Source of the DNA: Methyloceanibacter superfactus
GTDB taxonomy: Bacteria > Pseudomonadota > Alphaproteobacteria > Rhizobiales > Methyloligellaceae
Length of the DNA stretch: 64,000 nucleotides
NCBI RefSeq assembly: GCF_001723305.1
Contig: NZ_LPWF01000037.1
Location: forward strand, 1-64,000
Reading direction: 5' to 3'
Position 1 is the first letter of the stretch. Every line of letters starts with the position of its first letter. Position numbers and translations under genes: made by a program. Positions 1 through 9,513 of this stretch are shown here, piece after piece. The notes under the pieces are model-generated. The model was not told the origin of the DNA. It worked only from the letters and a program-made list of their open reading frames with translations, and did not search any database.

Positions 1-203
1 GCCTCGGGGGTCCCCGCTCCGCCCACCTGCGCTGTAACGCGTGGGTCGTCGGGTGAGGCGCGCGAACGATCTGCGCGCCTGTGCCACTGGTGAGAAGCCG
101 TGCGGAAGGGGGCCTGATATCGCCGGATGTGGCGCGCCGTGACGGCGCCCGCCGCGGGTCCCGCAAGAGACTCGCGGAACCTATCAGGATCTTGCGCCAA
201 GCG
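1..203 (+). promoter_or_regulatory. Degenerate cobalamin-riboswitch-like leader (5' part outside window)
   Basis: Seen: short blocks resembling the cobalamin riboswitch core occur in the canonical order on the plus strand: a CTGTAA block near 32, GCCACTGG near 82-89, GGAAGG near 104, and a B12-box-like TCAGGATC followed by GCGCC near 184-200. The AAAGGGAA block expected further 5' would lie before position 1. The CCCAC/GTGGG helix around the CTGTAA block differs from the usual CCGC/GCGG helix, so the match is imperfect. Known: such elements normally control B12 synthesis or uptake genes. Here the next gene is aroC, about 240 bases downstream, which would be an unusual target. It could be chance, or a remnant of a leader whose gene was lost. 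Confidence 0.28.
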
Positions 204-443
204 GCGCGCCACCCCCCTCATCGCGAGGGGATTTCATGGGAGCCATGGGATGACAAATTAGGTCTCGTGGGCTTGGACCCCGCTAGACGGCATTGGCATG
301 CTTGCGTGCTCCACCTTCTCATCGCCGGAACAAGCCCCGCGATTGACGAAGAAGGACGAGAAAGGACGAAAGGGTTTGTTGCCGACTGGACTGCTAGGAT
401 CGCCAGACCTGGACGCAACCCGCCCACACTTCTAAAAGAACCC
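204..443 (+). other. Non-coding leader upstream of aroC
   Basis: No convincing gene lies here. The aroC frame is open upstream to position 81, but that extension has no resemblance to chorismate synthase and is rich in Arg, as expected of chance coding in GC-rich DNA. A six-base-pair hairpin with arms CCCCTC (214-219) and GAGGGG (225-230) is followed by only three T residues, so it is a poor intrinsic terminator. If the preceding element is a riboswitch, this hairpin could be its expression platform. Confidence 0.4.
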
Positions 444-1535
444 ATGTCGCACAACAGCTTCGGTCATCTCTTCCGCATCACCACCTGGGGCGAAAGTCAC
501 GGGCCGGCGATCGGCTGCGTGGTCGATGGCTGCCCGCCCGGCATTCCGCTGACCGAGGCCGACATCCAGGGCTATTTGGATAAGCGCAAGCCCGGCCAGT
601 CGAAATACACGACCCAGCGCAAGGAGCCCGACACGGTCGAGATCCTCTCCGGCGTGTTCGAGAGCGAGGGCGGCGAGCAGGTGACCACCGGCACGCCGAT
701 CGCGCTCGAGATCAAGAACCAGGACGCGCGGTCGAAGGACTATGGGGACATCAAGGACAAGTTCCGCCCCGGCCACGCGGACTACACCTATTTCCTGAAA
801 TACGGCCTGCGCGATTGGCGGGGCTCGGGCCGCGCTTCGGCGCGGGAGACGGCGGCGCGGGTCGCCGGCGGCGCGGTGGCGCGCAAAGTCGTGCCGGGCT
901 TGCGCGTGCGGGGCGCGCTGGTGCAGGTCGGGCCCTACGAGATCGACCGCGGCAACTGGGATTGGGACGAAATCGACAACAACCCGTTCTTCTGCCCCGA
1001 CGCCAAGGCGGCGCGCGTGTGGGCCGACTTCCTCGACGAGGTCCGCAAGAAGGGCTCATCGACCGGCGCGGTGATCGAGGTCGTGGCCGACGGCGTGCCC
1101 GCGGGGCTCGGAGCGCCTGTCTACGGCAAGCTCGATCAAGACATCTGCTCCGGGTTGATGAGCATCAACGCGGCCAAGGGCGTGGAGATCGGCGCGGGCT
1201 TCGCGAGCGCGGCGCTGTCGGGCGAGGAAAACGCCGACGAGATGCGCATGCACCCGAACGGGACGCCGGAGTTCCTGTCCAACAACGCCGGCGGCATATT
1301 GGGCGGCATCTCCACGGGCCAGCCCGTGGTCGCGCGCTTCGCGGTGAAACCAACCTCCTCGATCCTCACCGCGCGAAGGACGATCGACACGGCAGGCGGC
1401 GATACCGAGGTGTCCACCAAAGGCCGGCACGATCCGTGCGTCGGCATCCGCGCCGTGCCCATCGGCGAGGCGATGGTGGCCATCGTGCTCGCCGACCACT
1501 ATCTCCGCCACCGCGGCCAGACGGGCCAGGACTGA
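444..1535 (+). CDS. aroC: Chorismate synthase
   Basis: Makes chorismate from 5-enolpyruvylshikimate-3-phosphate by anti-1,4 elimination of phosphate, the last step of the shikimate pathway; needs reduced FMN and acts in the cytoplasm. The 363-residue product has the usual family length and opens with [20 protein letters not shown], the conserved first motif with the catalytic-region His. The RxSARET-type motif appears as [17 protein letters not shown], and the C-terminal signature [14 protein letters not shown] is intact. ATG at 444 is chosen because family similarity begins exactly there. The sirtuin gene follows after 12 bases on the same strand, so the two are probably cotranscribed. Confidence 0.97.
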   Translation: MSHNSFGHLFRITTWGESHGPAIGCVVDGCPPGIPLTEADIQGYLDKRKPGQSKYTTQRKEPDTVEILSGVFESEGGEQVTTGTPIALEIKNQDARSKDYGDIKDKFRPGHADYTYFLKYGLRDWRGSGRASARETAARVAGGAVARKVVPGLRVRGALVQVGPYEIDRGNWDWDEIDNNPFFCPDAKAARVWADFLDEVRKKGSSTGAVIEVVADGVPAGLGAPVYGKLDQDICSGLMSINAAKGVEIGAGFASAALSGEENADEMRMHPNGTPEFLSNNAGGILGGISTGQPVVARFAVKPTSSILTARRTIDTAGGDTEVSTKGRHDPCVGIRAVPIGEAMVAIVLADHYLRHRGQTGQD

Positions 1536-1547
1536 CCCGCGGGTTCA

Positions 1548-2249
1548 ATGCAGTTCGCCAGCATCGTCATCCTGACCGGCGCCGGGCTTTCAGCCGAAAG
1601 CGGGCTCGGCACGTTCCGGGGGCATGACGGCCTGTGGGATCAGTACAATCTCGAGGAGGTCGCCACGCCGGAAGGCTTCGCCCGCAATCCGCCGAAGGTG
1701 CATGAGTTCTACAATCTGCGCCGCGGCTGGCTGAAACAGGCCAAGCCGAACGCGGCGCATCTGGCGCTCGCGCGGCTCGAGCAGGAGCACACGGGCGCGG
1801 TCCTGACCGTGACCCAGAATATCGACGGACTGCACGAGGCGGCGGGCTCGCATCGCCTGATCCACATGCATGGCGAGCTCGGCCGGGCGCTCTGCGCCCG
1901 CTGCGGCACGAGCCTGCCCTGGACGCAAGATCTGTCGCTCACCACGTCCTGCCCCGTCTGCCACAAGGCGGGCTTCATGCGCCCGGACGTGGTGTGGTTC
2001 GGCGAGATGCCACGGGAGATGCCCCACATCGCCGCGGCAATCGACGCATGCGATCTGTTCGTGGCGATCGGCACCAGCGGCTCGGTCTATCCGGCGGCGG
2101 GCTTCGTGGCGGAGGCGCGCCGTGCGGGCGCGCATACGGTGGAGCTCAATCTCGATCCGTCCGACTGCGCGAGCCTGTTCGCCGAAGCCCATTACGGGCC
2201 GGCGACCGAGGTGGTGCCGGCCTTCGTCGGGCGGCTTCTTCACGGCTAG
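1548..2249 (+). CDS. cobB: NAD-dependent protein deacylase (Sir2 family, CobB type)
   Basis: Removes acyl groups from protein lysines using NAD, giving nicotinamide and O-acyl-ADP-ribose. The 233-residue protein has the NAD-binding GAGLSAESGLGTFRG loop near residue 11, TQNIDGLH near 89, the catalytic His in HMHGEL near 107, and two Cys pairs (CARC, CPVC) for structural zinc. A Tyr-x-x-Arg motif in EFYNLRR (about residue 55) marks sirtuins with desuccinylase or demalonylase activity, as in CobB and SIRT5. It follows aroC by 12 bases and overlaps the convergent RNA methyltransferase gene by 4 bases at the 3' end. Known targets in other bacteria include acetyl-CoA synthetase; none is in this window. 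Confidence 0.95.
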   Translation: MQFASIVILTGAGLSAESGLGTFRGHDGLWDQYNLEEVATPEGFARNPPKVHEFYNLRRGWLKQAKPNAAHLALARLEQEHTGAVLTVTQNIDGLHEAAGSHRLIHMHGELGRALCARCGTSLPWTQDLSLTTSCPVCHKAGFMRPDVVWFGEMPREMPHIAAAIDACDLFVAIGTSGSVYPAAGFVAEARRAGAHTVELNLDPSDCASLFAEAHYGPATEVVPAFVGRLLHG

Positions 2250-3475
2250 CGCTCGAGATGGGCGACCACCTCGATATGGGCCGAGAACAGGAACTGGTCC
2301 ACGGGGACCACGCGGGTGAGCCGATAGCCGCCATCGACCAGGATGCGGAGATCCCGCGCCAGCGTGGCGGGATTGCAGGACACGGCGACGAGCCGTTTCA
2401 CCTTCGACTTCGCCAATTGCTGGACTTGCGCCACGGCGCCTGCGCGCGGCGGATCGAACACTACCGCGTCGTAGCGGTCGAGCTCCTTTGCTCCGAGCGG
2501 CTCGCGGAACAGGTCGCGGGGAATGGCGCGCACCGGCTTCAGCTTCGGCGTATGGCGGGCGGCGTCTTCGAGAGCGGCAAGCGCGGCCTCGTCGGCCTCA
2601 TAGGCGTCGACCTTGGCGGACCCTGCGAGCGCGAAGGTGAAGGTGCCAAGACCGGCGAAGAGATCGGCGATGCGCTTCGCGCTGCCCACCGCTCCCTCCC
2701 TGACCAGCTCGGTCATCACCGCTTCGGCCTCGGCGGAGGCCTGAAGGAAGGCGCCCGGCGGAATCCGCACCGCGGCCGGACCGAAACGGACTTCCGGCGG
2801 CGCACCGGGCAACAGGCTGTCGCCGTCCACGGTCACGCGCGCCACACCGAGACTGATCGATTGGCGCGCCAGCCCGGCCAAGGCAGCCTCCTTCGGCCGC
2901 ACGCCTTCGACGACCACGTCGAGACCGGTTGCCGTCTCGGTGATGCCGATACGCGCCTCGCGCTTACTGCCGAGAAGCGGCGCCAAAGCCGATTTGAGTG
3001 CCGGCAGGCGGGCGACAATGTCCGGCGACAGGATCGGGCAGACCTCGATGTCGATCAGGTCGTGGGAGCGGGCGCGGCGATAACCCAAAGCAAGCCCATC
3101 CTGGTTGCGCCCGAGGGTGAGCATGGCGCGCCGGCGGCTCCCAAGCGGCACGGACCGCACCGGCTCGACCTCCGCCTCGAGCCCCCGCGAGCGCAACGCC
3201 TGAACCACCTGGCCGCGCTTCCAGGCGAGATATGCGCCCTCATCCAGATGCTGGAGGGCGCAGCCACCGCACACGCCGAAATGGGGGCAGATGGGCTCGA
3301 CCGCGAGCGGCGCCTCAAGGACCGCGAGCAGGTCCGCATGCTTACCGTCGGCATCGGGCTCGACGCGGACACGCTCCCCTGGCAGCGCAAACGGCACGAA
3401 GAGCGCGCCGTCGGGCCCGTCGGCCACGCCGTCGCCTTGGGCGCCGAGCCGGTCGATCGTGACCTCAAGCACCAT
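2246..3475 (-). CDS. 23S rRNA (uracil-5-)-methyltransferase, TrmA/RlmD family
   Basis: A SAM-dependent RNA uracil-C5 methyltransferase of COG2265 (409 residues). A TRAM-like N-terminal domain (VLEVTIDRLGAQGDG) precedes four cysteines for a 4Fe-4S cluster (CPHFGVCGGC and EVC). The C-terminal Rossmann domain has the SAM loop DLFAGLGTFTFAL, FDPPRAG and the catalytic Cys in VSCNPATLARDL. The cluster points to RlmC/RlmD rather than TrmA, but the exact uracil cannot be decided. ATG at 3475 is preferred because similarity starts there; ATG at 3487 is an alternative. It overlaps the upstream tlyA gene by 11 bases and is surely cotranscribed with it. Confidence 0.9.
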   Translation of the reverse strand: MVLEVTIDRLGAQGDGVADGPDGALFVPFALPGERVRVEPDADGKHADLLAVLEAPLAVEPICPHFGVCGGCALQHLDEGAYLAWKRGQVVQALRSRGLEAEVEPVRSVPLGSRRRAMLTLGRNQDGLALGYRRARSHDLIDIEVCPILSPDIVARLPALKSALAPLLGSKREARIGITETATGLDVVVEGVRPKEAALAGLARQSISLGVARVTVDGDSLLPGAPPEVRFGPAAVRIPPGAFLQASAEAEAVMTELVREGAVGSAKRIADLFAGLGTFTFALAGSAKVDAYEADEAALAALEDAARHTPKLKPVRAIPRDLFREPLGAKELDRYDAVVFDPPRAGAVAQVQQLAKSKVKRLVAVSCNPATLARDLRILVDGGYRLTRVVPVDQFLFSAHIEVVAHLER

Positions 3476-4220
3476 CGGGAACCCCATGACGCGCGCCGAT
3501 GAGGAACTCGACATTGCCGCTGCCGCCTTCGATGGGCGATTGGATCGCGTCCAGCACGGTCCAGCCCTCGTTTGCGAGAAAGTCGCGCACCCGGGTGACC
3601 GCGCGCGCACGGTCCTGCTCGTCGCGGACGATGCCACCTTTGCCCACGGCTTCGCGTCCGGCCTCGAATTGCGGCTTCACCAGGACCACGAGCCAGGCAT
3701 CCGGCGCGGCGCGCTTCAAGGCGGCGGGAAGCGCCTGGGTGACGCTGATGAAGCTCACATCGGCGACGATGACGTCCACGGGCTCTGGGATGGCTTCGGT
3801 GTCGAGGCTGCGCGCGTCGGTCGCCTCCAGCGACACAACGCGGGGATCGGCGCGGAGGCTCGCATGCAACTGGTCGCGGCCCACATCAACGGCGTAGACC
3901 TTGGCCGCGCCGCGGGCGAGCAGCACTTCGGTGAAGCCGCCAGTCGAGGCGCCGACATCGAGCGCCACCCGGCCTTGCGGGTCCAGGCCGAAGGCTTCGA
4001 GCGCGGCTTCGAGCTGAGACCGCCGCGGGAGACGTAGTTGCCGGCGCGGTGCCACGGCAAGGGCCGCATCCTCGGCCACCAAGGCACCGGGCTTGGTCGC
4101 GGGCTCGCCCGCCACGGTGACACAGCCCCGGCGCACGAGGTCGGCGGCGCGGGCGCGGGTGGGCGCAAGGCCCAGTTCCACCAATCGTCGGTCGATGCGC
4201 TTTTTTTTGTAGCTGGCCAA
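3465..4220 (-). CDS. tlyA: TlyA-family rRNA 2'-O-methyltransferase / haemolysin A-like protein
   Basis: An N-terminal S4 RNA-binding domain (RIDRRLVELGLAPTRARA, residues 8-60) is followed by an FtsJ-like methyltransferase domain with the SAM motif ALDVGASTGGFTEVLL near residue 85. TlyA methylates ribose 2'-OH in rRNA in actinobacteria; in Proteobacteria the role is less certain. The linker normally reads YVSRGG-x-KLEAAL; here the literal translation is RLPRRSQLEAAL, while NYVSRGGLSS is present in another frame. An extra base near 4045 and a missing A near 4015 explain this and restore the frame within about 30 bases. The gene heads a two-gene unit with the downstream RNA uracil methyltransferase. 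Confidence 0.88.
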   Translation of the reverse strand: MASYKKKRIDRRLVELGLAPTRARAADLVRRGCVTVAGEPATKPGALVAEDAALAVAPRRQLRLPRRSQLEAALEAFGLDPQGRVALDVGASTGGFTEVLLARGAAKVYAVDVGRDQLHASLRADPRVVSLEATDARSLDTEAIPEPVDVIVADVSFISVTQALPAALKRAAPDAWLVVLVKPQFEAGREAVGKGGIVRDEQDRARAVTRVRDFLANEGWTVLDAIQSPIEGGSGNVEFLIGARHGVPDGA

Positions 4221-4347
4221 ATGCGGTTCTCATATGCTCGCGTCGCGTCGGGAGTCCTCGCGCGCGGATGAAGGCCGGGAGCGGCCGGCGCCGCCTCAAT
4301 ATACATGCTGCGAAGCGCCCCGCTCGGCGCGTGATCGCGGAGGTCTC

Positions 4348-4932
4348 GTGAGCCCAGACTCGACGGCTTACCTTTCCGACAAATGCCAAGTCAAAAATCG
4401 TGACGTGACCGGCGGGCATTCCGTCGTCGCCCGACAGGTGATCGATCCCGGCGAGCTCATCGGCGTGTGGACTGGACGCATCGTGCCCGCCGACGCGCTC
4501 GACACGCTCCCCGAGGAAATCCGGCGTCACACCGTTCAGATTGAGGAGGAGCTTTACCTCGCCTCGGTCCACGCGAACGAGCCTCCGGATTTCATCAACC
4601 ACTCTTGCGAGCCGAACGCAGGCCTCGATGGGCAGGTCGCCATCGTCGCCCTGCGGCGCATCATGCCCGGCGAGGAGGTGACCATCGATTACGCCATGTG
4701 CGATGGATCGCCCTACGACGAGTTCGAGTGCGGCTGCGGCTCGAAGATCTGCCGGCGCACGGTGACGGGTGACGACTGGCGCAACCCCGCTCTATGGGAG
4801 CGCTATGCCGGCCACTTCTCGCCTTACCTTCAGCGGCGCATCGATGCCCTGCGGACCGAACAGGCGCCGCGGCGGCCAAGGCGGAAGCGGGTTCTCGCCC
4901 TCGCAGACGAAGCCCGTAGCGGTGTCCGATGA
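4348..4932 (+). CDS. SET-domain protein-lysine N-methyltransferase with post-SET motif
   Basis: A 194-residue stand-alone SET protein. The SET core contains GHSVVARQVIDPGELIG near residue 20, the pseudoknot motif FINHSCEPNAG near residue 90, and GEEVTIDYAM near residue 118. A post-SET cysteine cluster (CGCGSKIC) follows, which in eukaryotic enzymes binds zinc and closes the active site. SET enzymes transfer methyl from SAM to protein lysine; the bacterial substrate is unknown. GTG at 4348 is chosen because GGAGG lies 5 bases upstream and the longer ATG frame from 4234 adds unrelated sequence. A second SET gene follows 77 bases later, and both lie between tlyA and dxs on the opposite strand. 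Confidence 0.85.
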   Translation: MSPDSTAYLSDKCQVKNRDVTGGHSVVARQVIDPGELIGVWTGRIVPADALDTLPEEIRRHTVQIEEELYLASVHANEPPDFINHSCEPNAGLDGQVAIVALRRIMPGEEVTIDYAMCDGSPYDEFECGCGSKICRRTVTGDDWRNPALWERYAGHFSPYLQRRIDALRTEQAPRRPRRKRVLALADEARSGVR

Positions 4933-5009
4933 AACCCGGCGACTGTCCCCCCGGGCGCCGAAAGGCGCCCAACTCCCTCCCCTCAGTTCGACAATCCTAG
5001 GAGCGCAGC

Positions 5010-5436
5010 ATGCTGCTCATCAGCACCTACGTCGGCCCAGAGCCCCATCGAAGGTCTGGGCGTGTTCGCAGACGAATTCGTGCCGTGTGGAAGCCTGATC
5101 TGGAGTCTCAATCCGAAGTTCGACATCTTCGTTCATGAAACCGAGATCGGCGCCCTGCCGCCCCATATGCGAGGCTTCATTGCCCATTTCAGCTATCCGC
5201 ATTTGGATCGGCCAGGCTACCGGGTGGTGGATGCCGACAACGGCCGTTTCATGAATCACAATCTCACGCCGAACACGGATTTCCGCATCTTCGACAAGGG
5301 CTATGCCCTGGCGGACATCGCACGCGGCGAAGAGATCACCTGCAATTATCACGAGTTCGATCCGGAATTCGTGGGCTTCCTGCCGAGCCTCGCCGGCGCG
5401 CCGGTCGACGCCGCGCTGCACGCCAGCGCGCCTTAG
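5010..5436 (+). CDS. Small SET-domain protein (frameshifted near the start)
   Basis: A compact SET-type protein of about 140 residues. It starts at ATG 5010 with AGGAG seven bases upstream and reads MLLISTYVG; one extra base near 5040 then shifts the frame, and the rest (EGLGVFADEFVPCGSLIW onward) is read from about 5045. SET hallmarks are the pseudoknot motif RFMNHNLTPNTDF and GEEITCNYHEFD. It lacks the post-SET cysteines of the upstream neighbour, so the two are not recent copies. Probable role: protein lysine methylation, substrate unknown. If the extra base is real, only a truncated protein starting at GTG 5062 would be made. Confidence 0.75.
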
Positions 5437-5602
5437 GGACTTTTGCCCAGGATCACGAAGGCGTTGATTAACCGGTTCCCGCGCAAAAGCGGCAGCGCGT
5501 TTGCCAAGCGCCGCCTGAGCGCCTAAGCAAGAGCCGACCCTTGAACCGTCTCGTATCCGTCGACGGCGGCGGAGCCTTGCGAGGAGAGCCCGCGAGTTTC
5601 CC

Positions 5603-6091
5603 ATGACAGTGAGCCCCTTCATGCGCGCCATAGTAACCGCCGGCCTCTTTGCGGGAGCGCTCACCGGCGTCAGCCTCGCTCAAGACAGCTCGGTGTGGAC
5701 CGCCAAACTGAACGGCGATTTCGTCACGCTGACCTACGGTTCGCTCAACCCGGACAAGAGTCCTCTTCTCATGATCGCCTGCTTCAACAGCATGGGCATC
5801 GCCGTGCTCAACGTGCATGCGGAGCTGCCAAAGATGAAGCTCGGCACACCGCTCTCGGTCGCGTTCGCGTCCGATGGAAAGACGGCGCCTGTCGATGCGG
5901 AGGCCGGACAGGACGAGGCCGAGGATCCCATTTATGCCGAGGCGACCGATATCACGCTCGCGCCGATCCTCGAGGTGCTCCGCAGCGACAAGCCGGCGAC
6001 CGTCACGGTCGGCGAGGTCAGCGCCGAGCTCGCCGTTCATGGCCGCGCGGCGGCGGTCGAGCAGTTCACCAAGGATTGCAGCCTGGACTAA
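5603..6091 (+). CDS. Hypothetical exported protein
   Basis: A 162-residue protein not assigned to a family. The N terminus has a signal peptide ([20 protein letters not shown], cleavage likely before QDSS). The mature part is acidic, with a single internal Cys and one near the C terminus that could form a disulfide, consistent with the periplasm. ATG at 5603 or 5621 could be the start; ribosome-binding sequence is weak for both. It overlaps the 3' end of convergent dxs by 4 bases and follows the SET pair on the same strand after 166 bases. Confidence 0.7.
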   Translation: MTVSPFMRAIVTAGLFAGALTGVSLAQDSSVWTAKLNGDFVTLTYGSLNPDKSPLLMIACFNSMGIAVLNVHAELPKMKLGTPLSVAFASDGKTAPVDAEAGQDEAEDPIYAEATDITLAPILEVLRSDKPATVTVGEVSAELAVHGRAAAVEQFTKDCSLD

Positions 6092-8034
6092 GCGAGGCGC
6101 ACCGCGCCTGAGCCGCGGGCGTCCTTGCCGAGCGCGTCTTTGCCGAGCGCGGCGAAGACCGACGTGACGATGCCGCGCGCATCGAGTCCGGCCTCGACAT
6201 ACATGGCCGCCGGCTTGTTCTGCTCGATGAACCGGTCGGGCAGCGTCAACGTGCGGACCTTCAGACCGCGATCGAGCAGACCTTCCGCGGCAAGCGCCTG
6301 GAGTACTTGCGCGCCGAAGCCGCCGCTCGAGCCCTCCTCCACGGTGACCAGAACCTCGTGGTTCTTCGCCAACTGGCGCAAGAGATCCATATCGAGCGGC
6401 TTGGCGAAACGGGCATCGGCGACGGTGGCCGGCAGGCCGAAGCCGGCAAGCTCATCGGCCGCGGCGAGGCACTCTTGGAGTCGCGCGCCGAAGGACAGTA
6501 GTGCCACGGCGGAAGCTTCGCGCACGACGCGGCCCTTACCGATCTCTAGCGGCGTGCCGCGCTCCGGCAAGGCGACGCCGGTCCCCTCCCCGCGCGGATA
6601 GCGGAAGGCGGACGGCCCATCGTCGATGGCGGCGGCGGTCGCCACCATGTGCATGAGCTCGGCCTCGTCGGACGCGGCCATGACGACCATGCCCGGCAGG
6701 CAGGACAGATAGGCGACGTCGAAGGAGCCGGCATGGGTGGGTCCGTCGGCGCCGACAAGCCCGGCCCGGTCGATGGCGAAGCGCACTGGCAGATGCTGGA
6801 CGGCGACGTCGTGCACCACCTGATCGTAGGCGCGCTGGAGGAAGGTCGAGTAGATGGCCGCGAAGGGCTTATAGCCTTCCGCCGCGAGACCCGCGGCGAA
6901 GGTCACCGCGTGCTGCTCGGCGATGCCGACATCGAAAGACCGGTCGGGAAACGCGTCTGCGAACTTGTCGAGACCGGTGCCCGACGGCATGGCCGCAGTG
7001 ATGGCGACGATCTTGTCGTCGGCGCGGGCCTCGGCGATGAGCGCGTTGGCGAAGACCTTGGTAAAGCTCGGCGGACCGCCGGGCGCGGCCTTCTCCTGCG
7101 TGCCGGTGACGACGTTGAAGCGGCCGACACCGTGATATTTGTCGGCGGACTCCTCGGCGGGGCCGTAGCCCTTGCCCTTCTGCGTGACGACATGAACCAG
7201 GATCGGCCCGTTCTGCATCTTCTTCACATTGCGCAGCACAGGCAGCAGGTGATCGAGATTGTGCCCGTCGATGGGGCCGACATAGTAGAAGCCCAGCTCC
7301 TCGAACAGCGTGCCGCCGGTCCAGAAGCCGCGGGTGAACTCTTCCGCACGCGCCGCGCGCCGCTGCCAGCTCTCGGGCAGCAAGCTGTGCGCGAGTTGCT
7401 TCATCCAGCGTCGGAAGCTGCGATAGGTCCCGCCGGAGATGAGGCGCGCCAAGTGCGCGCTCATGGCGCCGACAGGCGGCGCGATCGACATGTCGTTGTC
7501 GTTGAGAATCACGATCAGGCGCGAATCCATGGCGCCGGCCGTGTTCATGGCCTCATAGGCCATGCCGGCGCTCATGGCGCCATCGCCGATCACCGCCACG
7601 ACATTGTTGGTGCCGCCGGACAGGTCGCGGGCCACGGCCATGCCGAGGCCGGCCGAGATCGAGGTCGAGGAGTGGCCGGCACCGAACGGGTCGTATTCGC
7701 TCTCGGCGCGCTTGCAGAAGCCGGACAGCCCGTCGCCCTGGCGGAGCGTGCGGATGCGGTCGCGGCGGCCGGTGAGGATCTTGTGCGGATAGGCCTGATG
7801 GCCGACGTCCCAGATGACCTTGTCGCGCGGCGTGTCGAACACGTGATGCAGCGCCACGGTGAGCTCGACCACGCCGAGGCCGGCGCCGAGATGACCGCCG
7901 GTCACGGAGACCGCGCTGATGGTTTCCCGCCGCAACTCATCGGCCAGCTGCTTCAACTCGTTGTCGCCGAGGGTGCGCAAATCCTCCGGCGTCCGGATCC
8001 GGTCCAGCAGGGGCGTGGAAGTCTCTGCGCTCAT
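6088..8034 (-). CDS. dxs: 1-deoxy-D-xylulose-5-phosphate synthase
   Basis: Condenses pyruvate and glyceraldehyde 3-phosphate with thiamine diphosphate, the entry step of the MEP isoprenoid pathway. The 648-residue length is typical. Visible motifs include [18 protein letters not shown] near residue 75, the ThDP motif [15 protein letters not shown] near 150 with LNDNDMSI, the transketolase-type [14 protein letters not shown] near residue 370, and [15 protein letters not shown]. The C terminus has a short repeat ([10 protein letters not shown]). xseB lies 173 bases upstream on the same strand and an HDAC-like gene before that. ispE and ispB later in the window serve the same pathway. Reading frame intact. 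Confidence 0.97.
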   Translation of the reverse strand: MSAETSTPLLDRIRTPEDLRTLGDNELKQLADELRRETISAVSVTGGHLGAGLGVVELTVALHHVFDTPRDKVIWDVGHQAYPHKILTGRRDRIRTLRQGDGLSGFCKRAESEYDPFGAGHSSTSISAGLGMAVARDLSGGTNNVVAVIGDGAMSAGMAYEAMNTAGAMDSRLIVILNDNDMSIAPPVGAMSAHLARLISGGTYRSFRRWMKQLAHSLLPESWQRRAARAEEFTRGFWTGGTLFEELGFYYVGPIDGHNLDHLLPVLRNVKKMQNGPILVHVVTQKGKGYGPAEESADKYHGVGRFNVVTGTQEKAAPGGPPSFTKVFANALIAEARADDKIVAITAAMPSGTGLDKFADAFPDRSFDVGIAEQHAVTFAAGLAAEGYKPFAAIYSTFLQRAYDQVVHDVAVQHLPVRFAIDRAGLVGADGPTHAGSFDVAYLSCLPGMVVMAASDEAELMHMVATAAAIDDGPSAFRYPRGEGTGVALPERGTPLEIGKGRVVREASAVALLSFGARLQECLAAADELAGFGLPATVADARFAKPLDMDLLRQLAKNHEVLVTVEEGSSGGFGAQVLQALAAEGLLDRGLKVRTLTLPDRFIEQNKPAAMYVEAGLDARGIVTSVFAALGKDALGKDARGSGAVRLA

Positions 8035-8207
8035 TCGTTTATCTGCCGCATTTTTGGGAAAAACACTCGGAGGATCAGCACCTTAATCCACCCTAATCGG
8101 CCAAGGGCCAGGCTTGCAACTTTTCCGGCAGCCCGAAAACGCGCGCCTGGACCGGGCGAAGCAGCCGACCATAGCGGAGAGACCCGGCCGCTACCAGCGA
8201 CAGACGC

Positions 8208-8465
8208 CTAGTCGTCGACGTCCAAGGGCTCGGTCCCGGTGGGCTCGCCGTTCTGGTTGAGGGAGATTTTCTCCACGCGGGCTTCCGCTTGGCGTAGCAG
8301 GCCATCGCAATGGGCGCGCAACGCCTCGCCGCGCTCGTAGATCACGATCGAGGCCTCCAACTCCACGTCGCCCTTCTCCAGGCGGTCGACAATGGTCTCG
8401 AGCTCCTTCAACGCCTGCTCGAAGCTCATGGATTTGATGTCGGTGTTGTCGGTCGGATTGGCCAT
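8208..8465 (-). CDS. xseB: Exodeoxyribonuclease VII small subunit
   Basis: The 85-residue small subunit of the nuclease that degrades single-stranded DNA to oligonucleotides; it partners with XseA, which is not in this window. The signature [27 protein letters not shown] is present, followed by a helical stretch rich in Glu and Arg ([11 protein letters not shown]), as in the family. It lies 38 bases after the HDAC-like gene and 173 before dxs on the same strand. An inverted repeat (TAGCCCTT at 8475-8482, AAGGGCTA at 8499-8506) spans the gap from the preceding gene and could shape translation or act as a weak terminator. Confidence 0.93.
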   Translation of the reverse strand: MANPTDNTDIKSMSFEQALKELETIVDRLEKGDVELEASIVIYERGEALRAHCDGLLRQAEARVEKISLNQNGEPTGTEPLDVDD

Positions 8466-8503
8466 GACTTGGCTTAGCCCTTTCCGTCGAGGACAATCAA
8501 GGG

Positions 8504-9433
8504 CTAGCTCCCGCCCATCAGCGTCTTCACGTGGACCGCTGTCGAATCCGCCAGCGCCTCAAGATCGTAGCCGCCTTCCAGGGTCGAGACGAGCTTGCCC
8601 CCGGTGTGCTTCGCCGCGGCTTCGAGCAGCTTCTCGGTAATCCAGGCAAAATCCGGCTCGAGCAGCCGGAGCTGGGCCAGGGGGTCCTTGAGATGGGCGT
8701 CGAACCCGGCCGAGACCAGGATGAAATCCGGGGCGAAGGCATCGAGCGCCGGCAGAACGCGCGCCTCATAGGCCGTGCGGAAGTCCTCGCCGTCGTCCCC
8801 GGGCTTGAGCGGCGCGTTGCAGATATTGCCGACGCCGGTCTCGTCCAGCGCGCCGGTGCCCGGAAATAGAGGCATCTGATGGGTCGATCCGTAGAACAGA
8901 TCCTTGTCGGTCCAGAAGGCGGCCTGGGTGCCGTTGCCGTGATGGACGTCGAAATCGATCACGGCAACGCGCTTGGCCCCGTGGGCGGCGCGGGCATGAA
9001 GCGCGGCGACGGCCACGGAATTGAACAGGCAGAAGCCCCATGGCGCGGGACGCTCGGCATGGTGCCCCGGCGGGCGGATGGCACAGAAGGCGTTGTCCAC
9101 CTTGCCCGTGGCCACTTGGTCGACGGCGTGGATGACAGCGCCGGTGGCCCGCAACGCCGCTTCCCAGCTTCCCGAGGAAACCACCGTATCGGGGTCGAGC
9201 CAGTTGTGGTCGCGCTTGGGGATCTCGGCGTGGACCATCTCCACATAGGCTTCTGGGTGCAGACGCTCGATCTGGCTGAGTTCGGCGCGCGGCGCCTGCT
9301 CCCGCTTCAGGCCGGCGAAGGCCTCGCCGGCCAGCGCATCGTCGATGGCGCGTAACCGGTCGGCGCGCTCGGGATGACCGAAACCGGTATCGTGCTCGAG
9401 GCAGGCGGGATGGGTCAGAAGCAGCGTGGTCAT
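8504..9433 (-). CDS. Histone-deacetylase-family hydrolase (class II-like)
   Basis: A 309-residue zinc hydrolase of the arginase/deacetylase fold. The active-site His pair is in [10 protein letters not shown], the zinc ligands in [11 protein letters not shown] and [11 protein letters not shown], and the transition-state Tyr in EGGYDLEAL. Bacterial members deacetylate acetylpolyamines, acetoin-related compounds or proteins; the substrate here cannot be told. It is the first gene of a minus-strand run with xseB and dxs. Together with the sirtuin at 1548 it gives the window two unrelated kinds of deacylase. Confidence 0.92.
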   Translation of the reverse strand: MTTLLLTHPACLEHDTGFGHPERADRLRAIDDALAGEAFAGLKREQAPRAELSQIERLHPEAYVEMVHAEIPKRDHNWLDPDTVVSSGSWEAALRATGAVIHAVDQVATGKVDNAFCAIRPPGHHAERPAPWGFCLFNSVAVAALHARAAHGAKRVAVIDFDVHHGNGTQAAFWTDKDLFYGSTHQMPLFPGTGALDETGVGNICNAPLKPGDDGEDFRTAYEARVLPALDAFAPDFILVSAGFDAHLKDPLAQLRLLEPDFAWITEKLLEAAAKHTGGKLVSTLEGGYDLEALADSTAVHVKTLMGGS

Positions 9434-9513
9434 GCGCAGGGCGGGTTTCGGTTCACTGACATCGGGACTCTCGCTTGACCGGTCCCTGGTAACACGCGAA
9501 ATGGGGGCCGACC

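Noticed and set aside
81-443. N-terminal extension of aroC from position 81
   Set aside because: The added 121 residues are Arg/Gly-rich and unlike any chorismate synthase; similarity starts at ATG 444.
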